DNA of 64,000 nucleotides from Myotis daubentonii. Lineage: Eukaryota > Chordata > Mammalia > Chiroptera > Vespertilionidae. The translations under genes were made by a program, and so were the position numbers. The notes below the pieces were generated by a model. That model had not been told where the DNA came from and did no database searches. It saw nothing but the letters and a program-made list of their open reading frames with translations. Position 1 is the first letter of the stretch; each line of letters begins with the position of its first letter. Of the stretch, positions 56,128-64,000 are shown in pieces. Location of the stretch: the NCBI RefSeq assembly GCF_963259705.1, contig NC_081847.1, positions 91,070,046 through 91,134,045 on the forward strand, written 5' to 3'.

Positions 56128-56502
56128 CACTAGAAGCTGCAGCTATAATGCAGCTGCTGCCTGCCTTGCTTTGCGGTGGTTTTTATTTTTCAGCTGGTGC
56201 TCCTCCTGTGCTCTGGGAGGAAAGTGGCTTCTGCTTTGTTCCCGTGAGGAAGCAGCCTGTCGGGTACCCTTCTGGAGCCCCCTCTCCGAGCCCGCCCTGC
56301 ACATTTCCCTCGAACGTGCAGCACCAATGGTGCAGTAGCACTTACAGAACACGTGCGATGCCAATTCCTAGCATCATCGGAGCCCCTTCTTATGTAGGGC
56401 AGGTTGATCTCACCAAACACCATCTATGGACAACCAATGGAAGTGGAAATAATCTTTACTCCATCAATGGATTATTCAAAGTGATAATTGACACCCTCTA
56501 AC
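56128..56502. other. Unassigned, with an open frame
   Basis: A plus-strand frame (56148-56501, 117 codons) begins with a hydrophobic MQLLPALLCGGFYFSAG stretch but ends exactly at the direct-repeat junction. It has no recognisable domain. I treat it as a chance ORF. Confidence 0.3.
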
Positions 56503-56609
56503 CTGAGGGAAATTTAGTGTATGGAAATTGAAAGCGCAATAATGGGTCAATGTAGTGGGAGATGGTATGTAGCATGGTGGTCAAGAATGGGCCTTGGGGT
56601 TGAGCAGAC
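56503..56609 (+). repeat. 107-bp direct repeat, copy 2
   Basis: This is the second copy of 55726-55832, in the same orientation, directly followed by a 10-bp tandem repeat. Confidence 0.95.
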
Positions 56610-56610
56610 T

Positions 56611-56650
56611 CTAAAGTACTGTAAAGTACTGTAAAGTACTGTAAAGTACT
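56611..56650. repeat. 10-bp tandem repeat, four copies
   Basis: The unit (C/G)TAAAGTACT is repeated four times; only the first base of the first unit differs. It abuts the second direct repeat. Confidence 0.95.
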
Positions 56651-56654
56651 GTTG

Positions 56655-57590
56655 ATCACATCTTAACACCCTCCTGGGCTCATCACTGATGAAGTGATGT
56701 CATCCCAGCGACACTGATGCTATAGCAGCTTAGTTTCAGATATACAAGTTTGGTAAACAAGCATGAATTTTTAATACCACAGCATCCTCCTGCATGCACA
56801 CACATGCACACCTACACACTCTAAATGCATGTAGTATCAAATGAACAACTATATGATCCATTCATTTTGCTTAAGAAATACAGAGGCAACAGATCCCCCC
56901 ACTCTTTTTTTCCCCCTCCCTCCCCATCCCCCATTCCCTCTCTTTCTTAAATCAATGAAAAGCAGGTCCTCAGGTAAGGATTTAAAAAAAAGAAAGAAAG
57001 AAAAGAGCAATGATAGATCAGGACTTTTCCCTTCTTAAAAAAAGTGGAGGTGGAAGTAAGCTTGGAAATGTGTACCACACTGCTCCACAGTGGCTGTCCG
57101 TGCTCCTTGAATTTGGTGTGTGTGTTATTGTGGGAGGTCTGCGGGCACTGTGTGTGGTGCCAGCTCTTCATGGGGCAGGAAACAGCGAGAAAGGCATGCA
57201 AACTGTTTGGCTTCCCAGAGCTCACCACCAGGAGACTCTCTCTCGTACTGTGAGGTCACTTCTCACCTGAAGGGTTGGTTTGCCTCCACACCCACGAAAT
57301 CTCATTTTCTCTGCTGACACCGCCAATTTAACTTTGTTTTGTGTGTGATGTAGACAGATGTCTGCTAAGAGCCTGACTCCATTAACACTCTACGGAGGGT
57401 GGTGGTTTTCATGCTTAAGTAGTTACCAACTCTGACTCTTGGCCTGAGGTTTACCAATGTCTGGGCTCCTCAAAACCTGACTAATTTTTTAGAACCTTTT
57501 TCTGTCATGAGCAAGATGGGAAAACTAAGAAATGCTCCCCAGCTGACTCTTCTTAAATGTGGTGAAGCTAATTATTAATTTAGAATGGAG
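56655..57590. other. Unassigned sequence
   Basis: CT-rich at 56895-56945. ORFs at 57010-57317 overlap in three frames with no domain. No repeat is recognised. Confidence 0.4.
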
Positions 57591-57591
57591 C

Positions 57592-57778
57592 GCGCGCGCT
57601 CGCTCTCTCTCTCTCTCTCCCTCCCTCTCCCTCTCCCTCTCCCTCTCCCTCTCCCTCTCCCTCTCCCTCTCCCTCTCCCTCTCCCTCTCCCTCTCCCTCT
57701 CCCTCTCCCTCTCCCTCTCCCTCTCCCTCTCCCTCTCCCTCTCCCTCTCCCTCTCTCCCTCCCTCTCTCCCTCTCCCA
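57592..57778. repeat. (CCCTCT)n hexanucleotide repeat
   Basis: About 25 almost perfect CTCCCT units, flanked by CT dinucleotide runs and a GCGCGCGCTCGC start. Long open frames in several phases encode [18 protein letters not shown] or RGRGRG only. Confidence 0.97.
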
Positions 57779-57779
57779 G

Positions 57780-58656
57780 GAGAGTAATGCTGACATACAT
57801 GGCCAAAGCTGCTACAGCAGCTCCTTCTCTTCATATTCCGCGCATTTTCTGAGGAAATTCGTCTCATGGAATATTTCCAAGTGGCTGAGTTCTCACTTTT
57901 CACCACTCCTTCAGGCACAGAGGGCAAGCAGGAGCCCCACAAAGTGATTTAAAATCTCAGTGACCTGCAAATACTACCTGTGACTTCAAACTCCTAATCG
58001 GTGTAGAACGCGGCCTCCCAAGCGCTCTTCTCTCACGCAGTCCCTTTGGCTCTTTCTTTCTTTCGGGGCGTCAGGCGGAAGCCTCCTGTGAGCACTCAGC
58101 TTTCCTGATGGCGGGAGCCTGGGCTAATGAGCACCTCTCTTCTCATTCTTGCTGCCTTTGCCTCTGGCAACTCCGGTCAAGACGTCTTCACTTCCTGCAT
58201 CCTAGTCAAAGGTGAGGCAGCTGACAGACTAATGGTTTCCTGAGGCACAGCTATCGGCAGAATTTACCCCGTCTGAGCCATCTTTTCTCGGGCAGGGGGG
58301 CGGGGGGTAGGGGTGTTGCCACTGTGCTTCTCCTGCTGCCTCTGGTCCTCTGAGACCAATTCTGATGCATCTTCCAGCTTTCATTTTGTCCACTCAGTGC
58401 TCTGAGCTGCATTCTTCCAAACTTTTCACTGGGCCCTGGGTATCACTGCCTGACTTGAATTTAGGAAACGTGGTTGTGGCTAATAGATCAATAGCACCAA
58501 CTTGCCTTGAGATAATCAGCGAGCAGGACCAGTGAATTGGTTTCTAAAATATCCCACAATGTCGAGAGAGACTCAGTGCTTGTTGGTGAGAAGTTCTCTG
58601 TATCAGCAAACAGTGTCAGGTCTGATTTTGGAATAAAAGTTTCCAAGCGATACAGT
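57780..58656. other. Unassigned sequence
   Basis: No gene or repeat can be supported, apart from a G-run near 58295. Confidence 0.4.
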
Positions 58657-58669
58657 TGTAATTAGCTAA

Positions 58670-59627
58670 TCCTATATAATAAAAGGGTAATGTGCAAATT
58701 GACTGAACGGCAGAATGACCGGTTGCTATGATATGCACTGACCACCAGGGGGCAGATGCTCAATGCAGGAACTGCCCCCAGCCCGCAGGCCCTGATCGCC
58801 TGATGAGGGCCCACCAGCCAACCTTCCCCTGGCCAGCAGGTTCCAATCACCTGATGGTGAATGGGGAACTGGGGGTGGGTGGCAGCGGGTGGGAGGGGCC
58901 AGCTGCCGGTAGCTAGGGAAAATGCCCTGATCACAGGCCAGGCCTAGGGACTGTACCCGTGCACGAATTTTTTTTTAATTGTTTTATTGCTTAAAGTATT
59001 ACAAAGAGTTTTACATATGTCTCCTTTTTTCCCCCGCCCTTGACAATCCCCTGGCCTCCTCTACCCCCAAGTATCTTATGTCCATTGGTTATGCTTATAT
59101 GCATGCATATAAGTCCTTCGGTTGATCTCTTACCCCCCCTTCTGCCCCCCACCCCTCCCCGGCCTTCCCACTGCAGTTTGACAGTCTGTTCGAGGCTGCT
59201 CTGCCTCTGTATCTATTTTTGTTCATAAGTTTATAATGGTCTTTATTATCCATGAATGAGTGAGATCATGTGGTATTTTTCCTTCAGTGACTGGCTTATT
59301 TCAATTAGCATAATGCTCTCCAGTTCCATCCATGCCGTTGCAAATGGTAAGAGTTCCTTCTTTTTTACAGCAGCATAGTATTCCATCGTGTAGATGTACC
59401 ACAGTTTTCTAATCCATTCATCTACTGATGGGCACTTAGGCTGTTTCCAGATCCTAGCTATGGTGAATTGTGCTGCTATGAACATAGGGGTGCATATATC
59501 CTTTCTGATTGGTGTTTCTGGTTTCTTGGGATATATTCCTAGAAGTGGGATCACAGGGTCAAATGGGAGTTCCATTTTTAGTTTTTTGAGGAAACCCGTG
59601 CATGAATTTTGTGCACTAGGCCTCTAG
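58670..59627 (+). mobile_element. Non-autonomous Helitron split by a young L1
   Basis: It starts TCCTATATAATAAAAGGGTA after A and ends GGCCTCTAG before T. The 3' hairpin (GTGCAC/TGAATTTT..GTGCAC) was hit by an L1, which duplicated ACCCGTGCACGAATTTT. Without the L1 it is about 320 bp. It interrupts the LTR-like repeat C at its thirteenth base. Confidence 0.94.
58972..59593 (-). mobile_element. Young 5'-truncated L1 inside a Helitron
   Basis: The minus strand encodes [40 protein letters not shown] and EKYHMISLIHG in one frame (59575-59246), then a 3' UTR and A-rich tail at the left end. A 17-bp target duplication with one mismatch lies at 58955-58971 and 59594-59610, made from the Helitron terminus. 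It is almost identical in protein to 46593-47282. Confidence 0.96.
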
Positions 59628-60084
59628 TTATTTATAATAGGAAAGGAGCAAAAGGAAGGCCAGACATAGGCATGCTCCCTGCAAAACACAGGGGGAGGGG
59701 ACTGGACACAGGGAAGACAGACGCATGCCCAGTAAGTTGGGGTGACATAGGGAAGGTGCTTACTGTCAGTCACACTTGGGAACAAAGGTGGTTGGCCAGA
59801 ATGGGAGTGGCCACTGCAAGCCCTGGAAGATTTGGGATATATAATCCCCTGAACAAAGAAGTTCTCTCTCTTGGTTGCTCTTGGCTCTCTTGGGCCTTGC
59901 CAGGCTCTCCTGTCCCTGCTTCCCTGCATTCAGCCACATGGCCCACGGCCATATGGAGCCACACAATGGACTGATGGACTGATGGACTGTAACCAGCCTG
60001 ACACGGCCTAGACCCGGCTCCAACCAAGAACGGAAGCTCTGGACACAGGCTTTGCTTCTAGCTTTACTGAAACCCCAGCTCTAC

Positions 60085-60848
60085 TTCTTCTACTGTGGTG
60101 GCAGTTGACATGGGCAGAGCAAGGATGATGGTCCAGGTACAGAAGGTCACCAGGGCAGACAGCCCCAGGTGCCTAGCAAAGGACAATTGTAGGGTAGGCC
60201 CTTGCCGCCAGGGTGACCTTTCCTCCCCTAGCATATCCCTGGTCATTCAGTTGGGACCCCTCCTCCCCGAACCTTTCCTCCCTAGAGATAACATCTGGGC
60301 CTCAGTGGTATTTCAGCTCCAGGCCCAGAAAAGCAGCAAAACCAGACAAGTGACCCCATAGCTGATCTCAGGACCAGCTGCATTGGATAATGACCCCTGC
60401 CCTGGCCCTGTCCCTGGCCCTGACCAGTCAATCAGTGGAGACCACAACCCTGAAAGGACATGCCTGGGAAGCTGCTGAATATCCTATTGAGATCCTCCCC
60501 TGGACCTTCCCTAAAATCTCCACCCTAAAGCCCTTAGGACAAGGACCCAGCCTGCTGTCCCTCCAGGCAGCACGCCGGTTCCCTTCTCCCTTCCCCCCCC
60601 CCCCCCAGGCTGTCACCTCTACCTTCCTCCTCCCAAGCTCCTAGCGCCTTCCTTCGCCCCTATAACTTGTTTCCTAAGCCCTGTCTTCTACGAATTACTT
60701 CTTCCACCTCTGTGCTTTTATAAAGAAACCTTCTCTTACAGTTTGGGTCTTGGCTCTGGATTCTTTCCCAGGCAGAACTCAAGAGCCGAGGTTGCTGAAC
60801 CCAGGTTCTGTCTGACCCCCACAAGTCTGACACCTGGTGCCCTTCACA
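60085..60848 (+). mobile_element. Second LTR-like insertion, unclassified
   Basis: This ~0.76-kb block interrupts the LTR-like copy C. It has CCCCTATAACTTG and TTTTATAAAGAAACC (TATA/polyadenylation-like) near its right end, a C run at 60593-60607, and TGTGG..CACA outer bases with a possible 4-bp duplication CTAC/CTGC. This fits a solo LTR of a class I endogenous retrovirus, but no family can be named. No viral gene is present. Confidence 0.45.
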
Positions 60849-61019
60849 CTGCCCCCAGCACTAGGATTGGACTAAGGGAAATGGGGGGTGCAGTCCCACC
60901 CAAATGAAAATCCCCATTCTCCTGTGTGAGTCTCAGAGCATTCTGTTTCTCCGATGTCCTGAGACGTCCACCCCAGCGGCACCCGGGGGGAAGGGGGCCC
61001 CCACCTTCTCCGATCACAC

Positions 61020-62420
61020 AAGGAAATACTTGACATGTCTTAATATCCGAGCATTTGCCCAAAGTACAAGTTAGATTCAAGCTAAAAATAGTAAGAAGGA
61101 ACTAACAAGCTTGCACACGCATAAGCTAAGCCTGAAGGCATTAGGGAATTATTTTTAAATTAAAAAAAGAGAAGAAATTTGAACTAAAAAGCAGAATTTA
61201 CACCTACAGGAAAAATATTAGGTGGGCATAGAAGTAAAATAAACTAAGTCAGATGTTCACCAAGGCCCCAAGAAGCCCACTCTCTTTTGTTTTTGTTTAC
61301 AATCCGCTGTCGTCCCAAAGTTAAAGTGTGAAAGAAGAAAATTAAAATATCGGTCCCTCAGAGGGTGTGGGCACCACCAGCCTCTGCTCAGAAAAGGTTT
61401 CTCCCTGTTTCCTCTGGGAGAGGGAGGCCCCCAAGCCTCATGCTTGCTAACCCATGTCTTCCTCTAGCCCTTCAGTGATCCTCAAAAAGCAACACAGGCC
61501 CCAAAGGAAGCCACTTTCATTAAACCCGACCAAGACCGAATTCCTGTCCATCCTAACGGCAATCGCAGCCTCTCCCAGCCCTGGACTTTTAAACAATCGG
61601 TTTGGAATTTCCTAGACAACACTAGTCCAGTCACCTGCCAGATGAGTCTCCTGCCTGCCTTCCCCAACCAGCCTACTAGGCCTCACACGGTCCTGTCCTT
61701 TCTCCTGCTAATGACTGGCTTGTCCCGCCCGGTTTCCACCTGTAAAACCTCCCATTTCACACTGCTGCTCTGAGGACTCTGTTCACTAGATAAACGAACA
61801 GGACTTTGTGCTGCCCATTCATGAATTGTTCAACAGAGCCAATTAGATCTTTAAAATTTACTAGGTTGGATGTTCATTAACATTAGCTTAAAAAAATAAT
61901 CACGTTGCAATATAAAACCAGAGAAGAAAAGGTTTGTGTATTTGATTTAAAACTTTTAAGCTATAATTATTACGTTATAGGCTGTGTACTTAATGTTTAC
62001 CTTTAATTATTTTAAAAAACATCCTCTTACCCTATGCCAATAAGGCACTTATCAGACTGTTGAGAGGAGAGTTACCATGACGACCATCAAAATCTTTTCT
62101 GCATGGAGAACAGAATGTAGCAGTGGTTCACATCTGGCTGGGGCACAGCCACAGATTGTCCGAGTCTTCCTGTTACTTCCCTGTCCTCTTCACAATTTCT
62201 GTCAGAGCATCTCTCTTTTTTTTATTTGATGATAATTAAAATAATGCTTGTTTTTCCAGTGCTTGATTGCAACTTTTTAGGAACTTTTATTCAATAAAGA
62301 TAAAAGACTAAGCCCATTGTTTTATTTTCTACTCTCTTTTAAAGAAACACTTGCTTTAGGTGAGTTCTTAATTTGACCTTTATTCAATCCCTTAGCAATC
62401 AGTCCATGGTTCATTTCACT
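61020..62420. other. Unassigned sequence
   Basis: AT-rich with a GC-richer stretch at 61360-61760. ORFs are short and without domains. Confidence 0.4.
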
Positions 62421-62426
62421 CTAAAC

Positions 62427-62625
62427 CAGTGGTTCTCAACCTTCTGGCCCTCATGTTGTGACCCAACCATAAAATTATTTTCGTGGCTACTTCATAACAG
62501 TAATGTTGCTACTGTTATGAATCGTAATGTAAAAGTATCTGATATGCAGGATGGTTTTAGGCGACCCCTGTCAAAGGGTCGTTCGACTGCCAAAGGGGTC
62601 GCGACCCACAGGTTGAGAACCGCTG
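62427..62625 (-). mobile_element. Non-autonomous hAT element, family 1 variant
   Basis: It is 199 bp with a perfect 8-bp target duplication CTCTAAAC (62419-62426, 62626-62633). The right half (GGCGACCCC..AAAGGGTCGTTCGACTGCC..GGTCGCGACCC) is the complement of family 1. The left half and the TAACAGTAATGTTGCTACTGTTA centre differ, so it is a related but separate subfamily. Confidence 0.94.
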
Positions 62626-62634
62626 CTCTAAACA

Positions 62635-64000
62635 GGTTTTTTTGTGTGTTTGCAGTTCCAGCGTTCCTGTAACAGGTCGGGATGGGGAGGTGCTGAGCTG
62701 GCTGGGAGAGGGGGCTGGGCGGGGGGGCTGGCCAGGGGTGCTCTGACGTGGGCAGGGAAGGCTGTCACCGTTGACAAACCGCAGTGCAGTTTGAGATTCT
62801 GCAGTCCCCCTTCCGTTTAGAAAGCTGCATCGCAAAAGGCAAGTCAAATCGTGCGCGTGAAAGCGATGAGAGGCTTGTGTGAGAAATTAAATGTATCCTG
62901 GAAACTCTTAGCGAAAGCTCCGTTTTGTCTTGTGCTAAAACCGGACTGTGAGATGGGAGCATTACCCAGAACGCTCCACTTCCCTGTTATTGTTTTCTTC
63001 AAACATTGCTGCCTCCCTGCCCTTCACCGCTTCTCCTGCTGCCGGGCAATGGCCTGTGGCGTGGCCTTGGCGCCGTGGCTCTGGGTCTGTGGCTGTTCCA
63101 CGCCTCGTTGCTCTCAGTCCTGCCTGTGGCTTCAGCCACGAGCCTCGCCGAAGGCTAGCAAAGACCCGAGGCTCAGGGATCACTGTCTGTCTTACCAGAG
63201 CGGATTTCTTGGGGGGTGCGGGGGGGGGGGGGGTTAGTCTGATGACTCCCTTTCCAGTGCTTCTCTACAGCTCATATCTCGAAAGCCAGGGTGCTGACTT
63301 CAAGGAAGCTATTATTAGTCCTGTCCTTTGTGGTGACTGATAAATGTCCCATGTGCACGATGCGACGAGGCCAGTAGCTGCCCAGGCTCCGAGTCCTGCA
63401 GCTCTTTGACTCACACGGAGCATTTTGTATGCAAGGCGTCTCTTGCTTCGCCCTCCCCGGAGCTCTCTGAGTTGGAGAGCATCCCCCTGGAACAGAGACT
63501 CAGCGGGGTCAGGCTGGGCAAGGGCTGCTCTCAAACCCTTATCTTCATGTTCTACTCCAGTGCACATTCCTCCTCCTTTTGGTTTGGTTTTGCCCTCCCC
63601 CCTTTCCCCACGAGTATCTTTACTGTTCCTCTCAGGCCAAGAAAAACATGAGGGAAGAGAGGAAACAGGCTTTTGTGATATATGACAAATTAAATTTTTA
63701 TTTATTGGTTGATGTGATTTGTTATGCTTTCAAGGGTGGCTTCTTTTTGTGCCCTGACCAGAGCAATGCAGCCAGGGTGATAAAGGACCGATTGAAAGCA
63801 CTGCTGGTGTGAAAATACGTTCACCATACCTTTCAGATGGATTCTTGGAGGGCTTGCTTGTACCCTGAAAACACCCACTTTGCATGGTCAGTCTCCTGGA
63901 TGTGGGGAGATAGGCCCCAGGAGCAAGCTAGGGGCCTGCTGGCGCTCTCCCCTCTGGACAGCGTGAGCTGGGCTGTTTCTCCCTGTGGCTGGGGGATTGG
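62635..64000. other. Unassigned sequence, with a G-run
   Basis: 63000-63180 is GC-richer and holds overlapping frames on both strands. A run of G lies at 63211-63233. I recognise no gene, and the minus-strand and plus-strand ORFs have no domains. Confidence 0.4.

Larger units (their letters stand above)
58657..61020 (+). mobile_element. LTR-like repeat, copy C (multiply interrupted)
   Basis: It starts TGTAATTAGCTAA (58657-58669), then a Helitron intervenes. It resumes at 59628 with TTATTTATAATAGGAAAGGAGC and follows copy A through CCAGTAAGTTGGGGTGAC and CTGTCAGTCACAC. A second LTR-like block interrupts near 60085-60848. The copy ends with GGATTGGACTAAGGGAAATGG, AATGAAAATCCCC and CACCTTCTCCGATCACAC. 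The own length is about 0.7 kb. Confidence 0.6.

Noticed and set aside
56148..56501. 117-codon ORF starting with a hydrophobic stretch
   Set aside because: It ends exactly at a direct-repeat junction, no donor or acceptor site fits, and no homologue comes to mind.
57525..57947. ORFs of 90-120 codons on both strands (SLSLSL, EREREG, PLPLPL)
   Set aside because: All are translations of the CCCTCT simple repeat.

Overview
This is a 64-kb piece of non-coding mammalian nuclear DNA, almost certainly from a vesper bat (Vespertilionidae, Myotis/Eptesicus type). The evidence is the combination of mobile elements. There are seven Helitrons with HeliBat-type ends (5' TC with an AATAAAAG..AATATGC motif, 3' short hairpin then CTAG, always inserted between A and T). 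There are about ten tRNA-derived SINEs of the bat VES type, and many short non-autonomous hAT elements with intact 8-bp target duplications. These sit on the usual mammalian background of L1, L2 and MIR. I found no convincing multi-exon gene, no rRNA or tRNA gene and no CRISPR array. Nearly every open reading frame is a by-product of repeats. The only coding-like signal I keep is a 45-nt candidate signal-peptide exon on the minus strand at 7017-7061, and it is weak.

Layout. 1-11 kb: old L2/MIR-like sequence, one hAT element (2118-2340), a small MITE (3674-3801), a VES SINE (4030-4254), a CCCT/CCTT microsatellite, the candidate exon, and two old DNA-transposon relics (9016-9207, 10559-10783). 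11.2-12.5 kb: a 1.27-kb Helitron with a 54-bp near-perfect palindrome and a hairpin-rich minisatellite. 13.4-22.6 kb: L2, SINEs, an LTR-like repeat (copy A), a long old L1 and a hAT element. 23.7-29.4 kb: a hAT inside a hAT, a palindromic hAT, LTR-like copy B carrying a hAT, a 150-bp Helitron inside an L1, and an 847-bp Helitron inside an L2. 30-50 kb: L2, SINEs, two young 5'-truncated L1s with target duplications, several old L1 pieces, and a Helitron inside an old L1. 50.9-54.6 kb: a composite Helitron made of two units, a CpG-rich patch, and a Helitron placed at the end of a CA repeat. 54.7-56.7 kb: L2, a MaLR-like LTR, a hAT element and a 107-bp direct duplication. 57.6 kb: a hexanucleotide repeat. 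58.7-61 kb: LTR-like copy C carrying a Helitron which itself carries a young L1, plus a second LTR-like insertion. 62.4 kb: a hAT element.

How the parts fit: the nesting gives a relative history. L2, MIR and old L1 pieces are the targets. The LTR-like family, Helitrons, hAT elements and VES SINEs landed in them later, and a young L1 landed in a Helitron. Several Helitrons share a compact group of motifs near the 5' end: a CCAAT box, an octamer-like ATGCAAAT or ATGCTAAT, and a YY1-like AAGATGGCGGC. I consider this, with the composite and double-ended Helitrons, the most interesting signal in the window. Family names are assigned from memory of the consensus sequences and not from a database search; boundaries without a stated target duplication are approximate.
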